Assembly (NCBI GenBank): GCA_037043235.1
Contig: JAWRVZ010000028.1
Coordinates: forward strand, 2,537,001 to 2,601,000
DNA from: Rhodeus uyekii
Taxonomy: Eukaryota; Chordata; Actinopteri; Cypriniformes; Acheilognathidae
Direction: 5' to 3'
DNA length: 64,000 nt
This document shows positions 35,749-49,475 of the stretch, piece after piece. Position numbers and translations under genes: made by a program. The notes under the pieces are model-generated. The model saw only the letters and a list, made by a program, of their open reading frames with translations. It searched no databases and was not told the origin of the DNA. Position 1 is the stretch's first letter; every line of letters starts with the position of its first letter.

Positions 35749-38335
35749 AGGTCACGGTTTATTCCACTTTTGTAGCGAGTTAAGTATATTTAACCATGAC
35801 ACAAAAACCAGGCTCAAAATGTTTGCACCACTAACAATGGCTGCCAGCCTTATTATCAGGAAAAAGGCTCCTCACTATCTCTTAAGATATTTCCGCTGCT
35901 CTCTCTTTGTATTTATCTATCCATCTTATCCGCCTCTCTCGCTTTTTTTCTGTTTCTGTCTGTCTGTCTGTGCAGGCTATAAGAGCACCTGGCACAGAGC
36001 AACGATGAGAGGAAAGGAGGGAGGGAGGGAAGGATGGAGGTGACAGATATGACTAAAACAGGGCTGTAACAATAGCACAAAATGAGCTCACAATACATCC
36101 TAATAAGAGCCACAGGAATTAGTGCCAGTGGAGATGTCAACCCTGGGCAGCCTGCTCAGGATGATATGTCATCGCGGGCATGTCTGGCTGCTGCCGATGT
36201 GATGAGGGCATAAACGAAAGCCCCGGCTGCCCCATCAGCGGCAGAGGTGACAGGACCAAGATAGGAGGTGTTGATGGCCACGTGTCCTCATCCCTGTTTG
36301 CTCTCGTTTTTTCCCGCATTGGTAAACATCCTCATTAGAGGAGCTTCCGCCCTGTGTTTGAACAGACTCTTTCTGTTTGCCGAAGGCCTTTGTTAATGGT
36401 CTCCAAAAAGCAGTTCCATATACACACAGGTACTGGCAGACGCGAGCAGATGCGAAGTGATAATCGCTGTTGTACTCAGTAATCATACAATCAGAGTGCA
36501 GCAAATGTACGAACAATCCCCAACGTCTCACAGCTACAAACGGGCTGTGAAATGCAGAGTCTGCCTCCATCCTCCATCTCTATTTCTGTCCTTCCTGTAG
36601 AGTATCGGTCAGACGCAACAGTGTCTTGGCACTCCGATTAAACCAAAGCACCTTAGTGGCCCCTCATGCCCTCGGAAAGGGTGCCAACGGTTTAACAGAA
36701 CCCTGCAGGACTTCCTGTGGTGGAAAAGGTTTGGAGTAGCATGTCGCAAGTTACGGGTGGAAATGAAATCTCGTCGGTTGATGAGATCAAACTGAAATAT
36801 GAAAAACATACAGTAGAAAAAGAGGCCTGGCAGGACTCGACAGTGCAAGCACTTCACTTGGATTTGCGACAAAGAAAAATGTGTGCAAACTGTAAAGATG
36901 TCTACAAACTACATGTGAAAAAAGTCCTAAAGTGTTATCAGTTTTATGAAATTTAAGGTAAAAAAAAGTCCTACATACCTTAAATAGTATAACAAACATT
37001 ATCGTTTTTGTTCGAGGTCTTCAATTTAGGAATGGGAAATCATTAAATCACAAAACTGCCTAACTTTATTATTAAACTTTGAAAGTCAATTATTCAAATT
37101 AAATAAATATGAGTTCTTAATGTTTCAAAGCAGCAAAACAGCACTGTTCCGCATTCTAGCAGTTTACAATCAGTGAATCCTCTCATCTTTTTGAATGAGC
37201 AGGAGATAATAATAAAACTGACATTTCAAAATAAGAGTCTTGGTGTATTTTGGCTTGAAAGGTTCTGCATTATGCACAGTTTTTTATGTTATTGTTGGTA
37301 TTTTGGTTATACAATAAACCGTATCTGGCATTTAACTTAGCTTCTGTCTGACCTGCCAAAGGAAGGAAAGACTAAGAATATTATTTAACACATATTATTC
37401 AGTATATAGATTTTACTAGCATTGGTAAATACTTTTTGAAGCAGAAATATTTAAAACCCTAGTTCACTTTTTGTATTTTAATAAATTACATCATTTTGAT
37501 TGTAAATGTCTCCTCAAATCCATTTATTAAGAAAAACACATTATTTGATATATATGTATTGCGGCTGTAAAAAAATGTTTATGTGCTCCACGTTTTAACT
37601 TAGGAGCATATGTGCTCCTTGAGAAAAAAGTAAGCGTCAAGCCTTTCTAGCTGAATGCATGAATGGAGGTTTGCAGACGGCCAGTGTTTACAGCCATGTA
37701 AGGCAATCACTAGTTCCTCAGGACCACGTTTCGTGTCAAGTGCGCTGGTGTCATCACATCCTCAAATTGAGCATGAGGCCAAGAGATGAGCTAATGCAGA
37801 AACAGCTGACCCTCTTCACCTTGAAGGAAGAGACTTACATTACTTCTCCTTTCAAGAAAGCATGCATGCATCTAAAGATTTTGTGATGAATGTTGATCAA
37901 GTGTGATGTAAACGTCGCATGAATTCTGATTTGACGGTTCAGACTGAGGTTGCATTGCAAAACATCAGATCTAGTACCACATTTGGAAGCGGCCCAAATC
38001 AGAATAAAAAGGATCAGATTCCATGTCTTCTGTGCTGTTCACACAGTCATGAAAAAAATAAGTTCTGTGTCAAATATGAGAAAAATATCTGATTTGTGCC
38101 ACATTTACCTGCAGTCTGAATGTAGCTTAATGGCTAAGGAACTTTGCTATGACTTCTGTGATCATAATAAACATCTGATCTCATGATTTTTCAAATGGAG
38201 CATCTTCGGTCAGCACAGACGCTTCCTTCCTCATTCACCATTCAGTGACACAAGTGTCTGCGGCTGTTGGCTGTTGACCTATAGCAAATTTCCATGGACA
38301 GCAGAATGACCACTGAAGTTACATATATCTACTTA

Positions 38336-38621
38336 CAGAAGTGTGAAAAAGCGTTTGCCCCCATATGATTTCTTAGTTTTTTGCATGTTTGTCAGATCAT
38401 CAGACTTATTTAAATATTAGTCAACTATAACGAGTAAACAAAAAATACAGTTTACTTGTATTATTACGGTAAAGCAAAATCCAAACCTACATGGCCCTGT
38501 GTGAACTTGTGTTATCTTTGACTAATACTTAAATTTGTTTGATGATCTGAAACACTTAATTGTGACAAGCATGCAATAAAAAATAAATCAGGAAGGGGGC
38601 AAACACTTTTTCAGACCACTG
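38336..38621. mobile_element. Tc1-type MITE with TA target duplication
   Basis: Flanked by TA (38,334-38,335 and 38,622-38,623). The left end CAGAAGTGTGAAAAAGCGTT and the reversed right end CAGTGGTCTGAAAAAGTGTT continue as inverted repeats for about 90 bases, sharing 'tttgccccc', 'gatcatcaaac' and 'taaatattagtcaa'. A full Tc1-like family with 'TTTGCCCCCTTCCTGATTTC' ends is common in fish. This 286-base copy has lost all coding sequence and keeps mainly the two arms. Confidence 0.85.
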
Positions 38622-38925
38622 TATGAATACATAGCTTTGCATTCAAGACATAAATCAAAAAGAGTATGTCTATTTGCAATTTAAAACCGAATTATATGAT
38701 TAAGTAAAAAAAAAATTGTGGGTTAAACAGTTTTAGTAGTAATTTTAGCAGATATTAAAATTTAGCAGGAGTCAAATAGGGTCAAATTAGAGTTTTGTGA
38801 CTTTTAGGTTTGACAAAAACATCTTAAAATATTTGAAAAGTGGAATTTTTTAAATCAAAAACTACATTTCATATACAATTATTCAACAGATTGAGGTTGG
38901 TAGGATTTATTGCTGCTTTTGAAAT

Positions 38926-39020
38926 ATAAAAACTACAGCAAAAATAATATGAAATAATATTACAATTTAAAATAGCTGTAATTTCTTTCTGTTATGGCAA
39001 AGCTGATTTTTCAGCAGCAT
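38926..39020. repeat. Fragment of the GGGGTCAGTAAG MITE family
   Basis: 'gaaataatattacaatttaa', 'aatagctgtaatttctttct' and 'atggcaaagctgatttttca' match the central part of that family. The ends are lost. Confidence 0.5.
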
Positions 39021-40133
39021 ATTTCAGCAGCGAAGAACATTTTTGCCTTTTTCGCTCTAACATGCAGACACACACAGGAAACGCAACAGGGACTCTTTTA
39101 ATTTAAATGCATATTAAACACACACAGCGGAACTGACCCGTGAATGTGAATCAGCCATGTTTGTCAGACTTTTCAATCAGTACGGCACCGACTTAATAAA
39201 TCATCAGACTAGAAAAACAAATTCTGCATAACTAGAGGGATGAACCTGCCGCCTGCCGCAGATGGTGTATAGACCCGCAAATCTTTATATTCATTATAAA
39301 TGAGACCATGGTTATGATCAACTGCAACGCCCAAAGAGCATCTCATCCCTGCCAAACAGAGCGTGGCTGTTAAGTGTTCAATAGTATAACAGCCTCAAGA
39401 AGCCACGAGCGCCTGAAATCGCAGAGCTTAGCAGTAAGAGGAAGAAACCTTATTATCACAAAACCTAGTTAAGACACAGACAAGATGCTGCCTTTCTGCC
39501 AACTCAGTACCTTATTAGACATGGCGGTCAGTGCTGAAATGGATCTGACCCTGACCAATGCCCAGATGCCAGTGTGTGGCCATCCCCCAGTGCTCGGCAG
39601 GTCAAAGCCATCAAGTCTGAGGAATGGAACTAATGTGGAGCCGACGAGGAAGATTGCACCTTGACCTTGTAATCTGATGCATCCGAAAAAAGGTAAAGCT
39701 CTCCATTAAACTGACAGAGACAAGGCTATGTCTCCAGGCTCTGGGCCTCCTATATTTAACAGCATTATTCATGCACCCCTCTTTCATGCATCTTTCTCCC
39801 TCTCTCTCTCGTTTACATATTCTCTCTCTACCACACACATTTGGAATCAAATTATTTCATATATAGTGCCTGGAGCAGGTTTCATCATTCACTTTTTAAA
39901 TCTTATCGGGTTAAATCTATTGCAACCAAAAAGAGAATATTGATTTTTGTATTGTATGTATTTTTGGTAGAACTATTACAAAGTAAACAGCTAGACAAAG
40001 TAGGGTATAAAAATCTCTGAATCTAATATATAATAAACCTGATAAATGTGAGAATTGTAAATATAAAATGTAGACAACTATGGTTATTTTTAAAAAAAAT
40101 GCGTTGCAGTAAAAGTACAACACAATGTGCTCA

Positions 40134-40230
40134 GGATTAGTTCACCCAAAAACTGAAAATTATGTCATTATTTACACACCCTCATGTCAAACCCGTATAA
40201 CTTTAGTTCTACCGTGAAACACAAATAGAG
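40134..40230. repeat. Left arm of a GTTCACCCAAAAA MITE
   Basis: 'ggattagttcacccaaaaac', 'tgaaaattatgtcattattt' and 'accctcatgtcaaacccgta' are the typical left arm; the right arm is missing. Compare the complete element at 41,423-41,934. Confidence 0.6.
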
Positions 40231-40400
40231 TTTTTTTTTTTTTAAGAATTGTACTGGTTCCTGTTTGCATGCAATTAGAATGAAATAAATTTTTGTAAAA
40301 CTATTTAAATTCATTGAAAAGATTAGACTAACAAAAAAACAATTATGTGATCAATTGGATATCACTACTTCTCTTAAGGAATGTGCCAATGAAAGGTTTG

Positions 40401-40428
40401 TTTTTTTTTTTTTTTGGGGGGGGGGGGG
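40401..40428 (+). repeat. Poly-T/poly-G tract
   Basis: Fifteen T followed by thirteen G. Tracts like this are prone to length errors in sequencing and to slippage in vivo. Confidence 0.95.
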
Positions 40429-41422
40429 ATTTTTAAAATTCTAGAAATTGTGGTCTGTACCTAAAAACAGCAATAATATGTCTTGGAATATAGCTCAAAA
40501 ACATATGGACCTCTTGTATGTGTTATTAAGCTTTCACTGTAAATGAAAACAGTGCACACATGTTAAAAATCCACATTTGTCTATCTCTTTAGTCAAACAC
40601 ACGCACATCTGTTGTTCACTTCACAAATATTCTGTTTTGGTGCTGTTCATAAATACATTTGCCAGGAGCAGTAAAATTGCTCCCTTTATCGATTTTCAGT
40701 AACTACAGATCTTCTTTTTGCCTTCGTTGAGGGAAAAATGGGTTGCTAGTTCCTCCCAACATAGATGCTTTCCAAATGTTGATGAAACCCTGTTCCGTTG
40801 CGACAAAACACAAGTGAATACGCTCTATCCGTTTCAAACTGCTTATCCAGGACAAAACATTTCCTCCTTTTTCCCAGTACTCTTTCAGGGCTAGCGGGGG
40901 TTTATGAAGAGTGAGGTACACTGGGATTCAGATCACAGGCCCCATGGCTTCCACATCAAAGTGAAGCCTCTGGTCTACACACACGTAAGCTAGTGGTTCT
41001 GTGTTCCTTAATTCTCTGTCTGATTCTGTCTGTGTGATGTGGCACCCTGAGGACTCGACCGCTGAATAGGACCATAGGGGCCCCTGCAGTCACTGCTGGT
41101 CCAACCCAACTGTGTCGAGTGGTGATACTCACCTCCTCTCTGTTCCCCTAATGACTGCATATTACTGTCTAAAACCAGCCCTATCGTAACTAATTAGACA
41201 GACCACATGTCTCTTCTTATGTTGGGTGGAAGATTGGGGGGCTCTGACTGTTTAAGTTGAATAGTACTGTGCTTTAATTTAATTTTGTATATTATCCCTC
41301 AAGAAATGTCTTAGAAAGTCTCTGCAAACTACAGATAAGGGAATGAACAAGATCTTACATTACCGTAGGAGCAATTTTATAGTTATTTTGCTAAAATGCA
41401 ACAAAAATGGTAAAATACCAAT

Positions 41423-41934
41423 AGGGATAGTTCACCCAAAAATTCTGTCATTACTTACTCACCTTCATGTCGTTCCAAACCCTTAAGACTTTGGTTCATC
41501 TTCAGAACACAAATGAAGATCTTTCTGTACTCTTCATAGATAGCTACACAACTACCACTTCAACGCTTCAAAAGGTTCATAAAGAGATCATAAAACTAAT
41601 CCAAATAAATTGAGCGATTTAGTCCAAATTTTCTGAAGAGACATGCTCGCTTTATATAATGAACAGATTGAAACATTCATCAACTCACACATCAGTTGTG
41701 GAAGCTCAAGTATGTTTGTTTGATTTGCAAGAACCAATGAAGTTCATTCTTGAGTGTTACGTAGCACATTTGAGCTACTACAAGAACCAATGTGTCACAT
41801 GTTTGTCGTATTTTCTGAACAAGAAAGATATTCATTTGTGTTCTGAAGCTGAACCAAAGTCTTACGGGTTTGAAACGGCATAAAGGTGAGCAAATAATGA
41901 CATAACTTTTATTTTTGGGTGAATTATCCCTTTA
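41423..41934. mobile_element. Complete foldback MITE with about 110-base terminal inverted repeats
   Basis: Left end AGGGATAGTTCACCCAAAAA; the right end reversed reads TAAAGGGATAATTCACCCAA. The arms stay complementary through 'gtcattacttactcaccttc', 'atgtcgttccaaaccc' and 'aagactttggttcatcttca', about 110 bases with scattered mismatches, around a roughly 290-base centre. This is one of the commonest cyprinid MITE types. The open frame at 41,659-41,883 lies inside it and is not a gene. Confidence 0.8.
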
Positions 41935-42963
41935 AAGTACTTTATCTCATTAATAATTTTCTCTTTTTATTTGGAACTTAAACCAAAAGATAAGATCTAA
42001 ATTCTCATTGAACGAGCCACATTCAAAGCTATTGCAAAATCGCTTAAATATCACCTTAGACACATTCCTCTCTGTATTTTTACTGCATGAGTTTGTCAGT
42101 TTTATATGTAAAAATTACATAAGGCTGAAGTGCTACACTGATATCCCCACACATATATCTGTTGTAATATAAATGGTAAGGCAAAATTACTACAGATGTA
42201 ATCAAACAATGAATCTGAAAGATTAATGATTGCTAAATTACAATGATATATGATTTGACGTATTATATCAACTTGATTCTAGGAGTGACGCTCAGTTCGG
42301 TCCAGTTGCTGTATATCATTTCTTATCTCTTCAGATAAAAGTGCAATGTAGCATCTAGCAAACGCAAGTCATCTGTGATCCCTCAGAAGGGTTTGTTTCA
42401 CTTGCCTTATTTAGTTGTGTGGTGTTTTCTGGCATTCTCCTATCATAAACAGCCACTCTTGTGTGAACAGAGTGATCTTCATTTTCCCAGGCTGTTTTCA
42501 TATCTAAAGCCTGCTACTTCATCCACTCTCATGCTTCATGAGAGAAAAAAAGAAAAGACAATTATTTTATGACAGCAAAGGAGTACGGATAACAAAGGAA
42601 AGGAAAAAATGTGCACTCAGATGTTCTTTATTTTTATTTCGGTGCAATGTTGCACCTAAAAGCTGTTTCTAACTACTACCAGATCTGATATAAACCATTA
42701 CAATATAAACAGTTCAATTCTAAAATCAAGTTATTGTATGTAGCAAACATGAGGACAAAAGTATTGAGAGAATGTGTACATGAATTAGCAGTCAGCTAGA
42801 AGTATTCAGTGAGAACACATTTCTTCTTTATGGGAAAAAATAGTAAAGACCGCACATCATGAGCTGACATTTCAATGATTACTCAACATATGGAAAAACG
42901 TGTCTGTTTTACATGCTAGGATAAATCTGATAAATGTAGCATTTCATTAACATATTATATGTT

Positions 42964-43321
42964 TGTCACAGTCATGTCGTGTCTCGTCACTTCCTGTTTC
43001 CTCCTGTGTGATCCTTTGTGTTTCCGTCTCGTTTGCCCCTGCCATTGTTAGTCGTGTCAGGTGTTTCTCATTATTCCTGTGTATTTAAGTCCACATGTAT
43101 TGTCCATGTCGATTGTAATACGTATCTGACCCCACGTCTCCTGTGTCGATTGTCTCTATGTGTGTTAGTCTTTCCGAGATTTTGTTTATTTATTTTTTTG
43201 CACAAGTGTGCCATTTCAGTTTGTATTTAAAGCGTTTTTTCGTTTTTGTTTAATAAATAGACTTTTTCGTTGATCCCTTGTTTCCCCGCCATCATCATTC
43301 CATTCCACCGCACCGGTCACA
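42964..43321 (+). mobile_element. Solo LTR, 358 bases, copy A
   Basis: Begins TGTCACAGTCATGTCGTGTC and ends ACCGGTCACA, i.e. TG...CA, flanked by ATGTT and ATATT (five bases, one mismatch). It has a TATA-like GTATTTAAG about 117 bases in and AATAAA at 43,252-43,257, the order expected of an LTR promoter and polyadenylation site. No internal retroelement sequence adjoins either side. The organisation resembles copy B at 49,476-49,833. Confidence 0.72.
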
Positions 43322-43351
43322 ATATTGCTGCAAGTATGCATCAAATCTGAG

Positions 43352-43973
43352 TACCGTATTTTCCTGCACATAACCCGTGAGTTATACCACATTTTACAAA
43401 CCCCACAGGGGTTATATAAGGGTGCGGGCTATATCACAATTTTTTTTTTTTGCACGTAATAATATTTCAATATATTTGTTACATCCCAAAGGACATAAGG
43501 TTTTTTTGCGATATTTTCTTTCTTGCGACGGTTGTTGTATCTGGCGCTTCACTCTGACAGCTGCCGCTGATAGGCTACCTGACCTGTCAATCATGAAAGA
43601 AGACGTGATTGGCTGTGCTGCATGAGGGCGGGCTCTTCTCATATCAACACCTGTAGAATATGCTTCTTAAGGGACGTGCTGCTGCACAGCGGGAGAGACA
43701 GCTTTTTCTTTTTGTTATGATTCTGACTTGTGTTTTTTTTCTTATTGTGTGAATTTCGCGCACAAGCACTGTGTACCGAGCCTGAACAGTTATGGATAAT
43801 TGATGTCATGCGAGCAACATTCAAAAATGTGAAATGTTCGAAATTCGAAATGTGAACTTACACAAAAAAGTTCATAAATCTATGGGTGCGGGTTATACCA
43901 ACGATTTTTTACACACCACCCCAAAACGCGCGGGCTATACGAGGGTGCGGGTTATATGCGGCAAAATACGGTA
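43352..43973. mobile_element. TA-flanked DNA transposon with TACCGTATTTT ends
   Basis: The left end TACCGTATTTTCCTGCACAT and the reversed right end TACCGTATTTTGCCGCATAT continue as 'aacccg' and share 'gggtgcgggctata' words near both arms. The TA at each border fits a Tc1/mariner-pogo relative. The 622-base copy has no intact transposase; the short open frames inside are not conserved. It starts only 30 bases after solo LTR A. Confidence 0.75.
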
Positions 43974-44091
43974 GTAGTGCTCATGTGAACCATGAGAGTT
44001 TGAATCTTGCTTGCAACCTTACACCACGGCACTTACATACCTAACATTGAATACTATGAATATTGCTTCCTCTATTAAAGGTCACTAAATG

Positions 44092-44590
44092 TAGGGATGC
44101 TCCGAAATGAAAATTTTAGATGCACTTGGAAGAAAACAAAAAATATTATTATCAGAGCACTGGATCAGTGAATGAGAGGATATAATCAATTTATCAGAAT
44201 TATGCAGCACGGCTATACCACACCATGTTACAGCACAGTATAGTGCTATTGCAAACAGAAACAAGTCTACAAAGAAATTTCATGTTGGCCTTTGCTTTTC
44301 TGGTGAGTGAGCAGTGCACGAATGAAGCGTTCTCTTGGGCCATGAGAAAATGAGCAGAAAGCGCACACACAGAGTGGAATACTGAGCTGAGAAAATTGGA
44401 TGCTGATACAGACTTACCTGCTCGACCGAGTCACTTCGAAGTTGTGGAGCTGCTCGCAAAGTCAATAAAAAATGCTACGCTGAATGCTGAAAACTGAGGG
44501 GTGGAGCGGCATATATTTTCTGCCTTTTTCCTTTTTAGAAATGTTAGCCTCTGATAATTTTCAGAACTTTAAAACTTCGGGGCATCCCTA
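44092..44590. mobile_element. hAT-type element with perfect 8-base target duplication
   Basis: Flanked by ACTAAATG at 44,084-44,091 and 44,591-44,598. The left end TAGGGATGCTCCGAA and the reversed right end TAGGGATGCCCCGAA are inverted repeats of about 15 bases. It is 499 bases long with no intact transposase, although a minus-strand frame at 44,280-44,465 may be a very decayed remnant. Confidence 0.85.
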
Positions 44591-45907
44591 ACTAAATGCA
44601 TACATTTAAATGTTCATGCAACACATTTCCTTGTTTGGTCTTCAATTTCCTCTGTACTATTCCTACAAATGAAAGTGCCAAAAAACATGATTTTATTTTT
44701 CAAGCGAAATTCCTGAATGAAAAGAAAACCCAAAGAATTGAGTTAGCTCAGACATTGTCCTACAATGTGGGTGGCCAACACAGAAATCGGAGGGTTCCCC
44801 ACAGTCTTCTATTCTATTAAAACACCTTACTCACACAGAGAGAAAATGTTCAGCAACAAAAAATTGGTTGGAAAAAAAAAATGCAGGTTAGTGGGTGTTG
44901 GGGGGATGTGGAAACAGACCACTGATTAGGATGGGCACCAAACATTGCCAGCAAGCGACAGGTGTGCCCTTTTGCTTGCCCACTCCATACCTTCTTCTTC
45001 CTTACACCCACCCAAACTCAACAGTGGGTCGTTTACTTCTTAAACGTATGGTGTTGCCAGTTGGCAATCATAACACATGATTCCATAGGCAGTAGAGGTC
45101 AGCTGCTCCAAATACTAAAACATATTACATGTCTTCTCTCATCTATATCAGTATATTCTCTTACTACTATAAGACACACAAAGAAACTTAAATATTGCAC
45201 AGCAGGGCTATTCACTGACTCCAGTGGACTAGAACATTGATCTATGCTGGTACAGAAAAAAGAACAGGTGATGTAAGGGTGAAGTCTTGAGAAAGCCGGT
45301 ATGACGCATCAAATACATAAACACTTGAAAGAGAACATGTTTAGCTTATGATTAAAACTGAGAAAACACTATGACACCCGGCAGTTACAGAGGGGGATTT
45401 CCAAGTGTTTTGTAAACACAAAGACGCGTACTAAATCAAATAGGAGGGTGCTGGGTCGAGATGGAGATATGGTACTTTGATGTACAAACAAATCAACAGG
45501 AAAACCAATAGAGACTCCAACAGGGAAATGATATGACTACTAGAGGATCATGCATGAAAGAGCACAAAGCTAGGAGGAGAATCACATCTATGATGTTTGT
45601 TTCAAATGAGAATGGGAGAATGGGTGATAAAAACAACAGAGACGTTCAGTCTGGGTTATTGTGCTGACCAAAGGCTGAAAATTCCCAGATGAATTCTTTG
45701 TGCCGTTTACAAGTAATCAGAACCCTATGCAAATGAATTAAATCCCATCCATTTGGTAAATCTGTTTGGATTAACGATCTGATCGAGCCATTATTAGTTA
45801 ATGTGGTGGTAGTTAGAACTCGCATCAGCTAGAGTTGCATTCATGAGCTTGTAGAAATCAGTACAAATGTATGGTAAACCCAAAGCATGTGATGATTCAT
45901 CCAAGTA

Positions 45908-46067
45908 GAACATGTTCCTCCTAGATCAGCAGTCGTGGTTGTTCCTGGAACAATATCTATATTAAACAAGCCCTATGCTTAACCCTAACCAAGACGTCTA
46001 AAATTTGATTGGTTGACAGGAATATTGTTTCTGGACCAACAACGATGTTGATCCAGGAACATGTAAA
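45908..46067. repeat. Foldback element with about 47-base imperfect arms
   Basis: The left arm 'acatgttcctcctagatcag...gttgttcctggaacaatat' is complementary to the right arm 'atattgtttctggaccaaca...gttgatccaggaacatgt', around a centre of roughly 60 bases with 'ccctatgcttaaccctaacc'. The structure fits a small MITE. No target duplication was confirmed. Confidence 0.65.
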
Positions 46068-49000
46068 TCACATTAAGCGTAAATCTGGAAGAAGAAGAGC
46101 TGGACAAATAATCATAATAAAATAAAATAAATGCAATATGGATAGTTAAATTAAATAAGTATAGCTGACATGTGCTTGAGATTGAAGAATTAAAACTTAA
46201 AAAGGCCTTTGCTTTCTGACAAAATAAAAGCCTAGTGTTTAATCTGAAAATGTGGTGAAAGTAAATAAATAAAAAAAATACATATAAAGTTATTTTAACT
46301 TGGATATCCACGCTGCAGCAATATAAGAAGTTAAATGAAGTTCAAACCTCAATTGCATAAAAATAATACAAAATAAAATAAAATAAATATTTATTCAAAT
46401 TAATGGCATTATAATTTCTAACCAAATTGTACCAAAATAATAATTTAATATTAAGTAATTTGTTTTTTATTAAATATCTAAGCATCAACACTATGATAAA
46501 TTAAATGTTTATCATTTTGCAGTTCAAACTGCAATTGCACAAAATAATAAACAAATGAATAACTGCAATATTAGAAACAATGTGGCTACACGAAACAATA
46601 TAGCTGTTAATATTAAGTAAATATTATGCATTTATAGCATTACGATCTTCTCTGCGCAGCCATACCCAAAAAGCATTAAATACAGTTAATCCGGAAAAAA
46701 AAAATGAATTCCTGTTAATCACATTCAACCAGACAGTATCAACAATAACGATAACTCAAAATTCAAAAAGACTTCTTAGTCCATCACTCATAAATAATTC
46801 ATGAGAAACTGTTGGGGAAATTTCAAATGGTAAAATCCGTTCCCCATATTTTTTACCAGCCATGTGAAGGGTTTAACTGTAACTAGCAAAGCATGGCATC
46901 ATACTTGCAGCACTGGGGTTTACATAAGTATGAACGCTGGTGGTTTGAAGTGTGCGAGTCAGTGCTTTCAGTGGAGGTTTATTTGTGTGTGTTTGGGTGT
47001 GGGGGTTTAAGTGGAGATTCTGAGTCATGCGATGGACGGGCTCTTCATTTGCATGAGGTGAAATCCCTCAGCAGGCAGCGATATGCTGACAGATGCAGCA
47101 GAACGAGGAGAACATTCAAACTACTCCTCACCAGCGCTACGTTCCAGCAGCACCCTGCAAACGAGCAGACGGGCTGACGGTGCTCATCTGGCCAAGGTGT
47201 TAAACGCTGACAGCCGAAGCACAGTTCTGAACCGTCTGCTCATCCTAATGAAGCTAGCCAACGTTCGCCCTCATCTGTCGGGTGCAGCTGATGGAGGCGA
47301 AAAATTGTCAGATGCATGAATCACATTTCTTCTCTAGCTACCCGATCTTTCAAATTTTCCTTCACAAACAAATCAATGAAGAATCCCCTAACAACTCATC
47401 TTCTCATCGCTTTGTCTTGCAGCCTGTCTCTCTCAAACTGTATGGAGTTTATGCAGTGCATCCATGCGCCTCTCTTCATCAGCCTTTTTCTCTCACTACC
47501 TCTTATGTCAGTTGCATGCAGCTGGGCTTTGAAAAAGAGGAGTATTTGGTGTCATCTTTCGGCGCAATGGGAACACAGAAGGGAGGGTTGCCTGGTTAGA
47601 TGGGGAAAGGGATAGATAGACAATAGTGAAGAGTCTTGTTTGAAGTCTGCACCGCAGATTCTGTGTCTTGGCTTTACACCACATTGGAGTTACGGGCACC
47701 TCTCAGGTTCCAAACGCATGAGATTGGCAACTCAATCCCTCCCTCAAGGCAGAAAGAGTTGGAAAGAAAGGGCAAAAGAAACTGAACGGGATAGAAATAT
47801 TTTCAGTATGCTGTCAGAAAGCAGACACACACAATGGCTGGTCAAATAGCTGAGGCTCAACGTCACTGTAAAGTCAGAAGGGGAATTTTGGAGTTTCGCG
47901 AGCCTACGCCTCGCTGGTTTCATTCCCAGCAGCAGTGAAGTCTAACTTGGGTTCCTTAAACCTAAGGGAGACCAACCGAGAAAGGGTTGAAAACTTATGC
48001 ATTCATTGAACAATAATAGAATATCTGTTAAAATACCTACACAACCAAAACTAAAATTTCACAAGCCAACTTACTGGTTACTTATCAATAAGTATATTTG
48101 GTAGTTAGTTGTATGAATGGGTGAGGGATCAGCAAAGCTCACTTCCTAACACAGCTATAATGGACCCTTTGAAATTGAATACCCATTCAGTCTTTTGTAC
48201 TGAGGCCTTTATAGCATGATTGAACGATTCAATTATTCAATATCCTGCTTTTGTGCAATTTATTGATTCTTCTTTTTTCTAAGTTTCCATTATCCTGTTA
48301 CCCTTACCAACAGGATTCATTAACTGGCAGTCTAAAGAGCAGTTCCACTTCAGCAACAGCATCTAATAGTAAGCTTTAAAAGAGGACTCACGAGGCATAT
48401 TCTCAAAGTAATACACAGAACTACAAATGAAGAACTTTCAATTCCTATCTGCATTCTGAGAGTCTAGTTTACTCACTCTCTGAATGCTAAATTGGCTTAG
48501 TTAAAATGAATGATATTTGTCTTGAAGCTGCTTGAAATTTCCTGCTGTTTTGGACCATGAAATTAGATGACGGCCCATCCATGTAACAAAAACTGATGTT
48601 TATCAGTGGTGATTATGCATAATTTAATAGCTCCATGGCTGTTGTAAATACATCCTCCCTTATTGCTAAAACCAGGGCATTAAATATTTATCTAGCCAGG
48701 GATTAAGATGGTGTTACATACATCAAATGTGTCCAAGTTGACCACCTCAGGGCCAAGCTTCCTGTAAGTAGAGGATGAACACTTCCTGAATTTAGGATGC
48801 TTTAGAACACGAGAAGCCTCAAAATGCCACTCTGAGCTTGACATATTTTTCATGGTCATCTCAAAACTCGCTTGGTTGGGTCTGTGGAGTGCTTTCTGGA
48901 TGTGTGGAGCTAGTTAGCGATTCTTTACATATCACAGAGGATGAGAGTATAAAGACAGGCACATGAGGAAGAGAACAACAGGCAAGCACACAAAGTCATC

Positions 49001-49475
49001 AGTTCCTGGCTAGATCAACCTGCACAAGGCAAAGGGCCAATTGTATTAGTGTGCCATTAGCAAATGTCAGCTTAATAGTCTAGGCACGTAATGATCAAGT
49101 TGATACCCTGAGTGTGGAGCTAAGGGCTTGCGTATGTGTCCATAAATATTGTCAAAACATGTATGTTCTTAAATGAATCACACGTCACAGTTGATGACAG
49201 AGATGTTGCCTCAAGACTGACGTGGCCTTGGCAATTCCTTAATATTTTTATGTACAGTGTAAACATGTTAATTTTCCTCCAAAAAAATCTATTGTAAAAG
49301 TCTAAATGTAAAGTCACATTTCTTCTTTGTCATTTCGGACTATCTGAATATGCATTTGGCTAATGATCTGTTGTATATTGTAAAAATATTTTTAAATACT
49401 GTAACATTGTAATATAAGAGTGTCTTTATAGGATATGAGGAAATGAATTGATAAATAGAATCATTTAATTAATTT

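Noticed and set aside
47282..47615. Overlapping 99-105 codon plus-strand frames
   Set aside because: Two frames over the same bases with no domain; no splice pair found.
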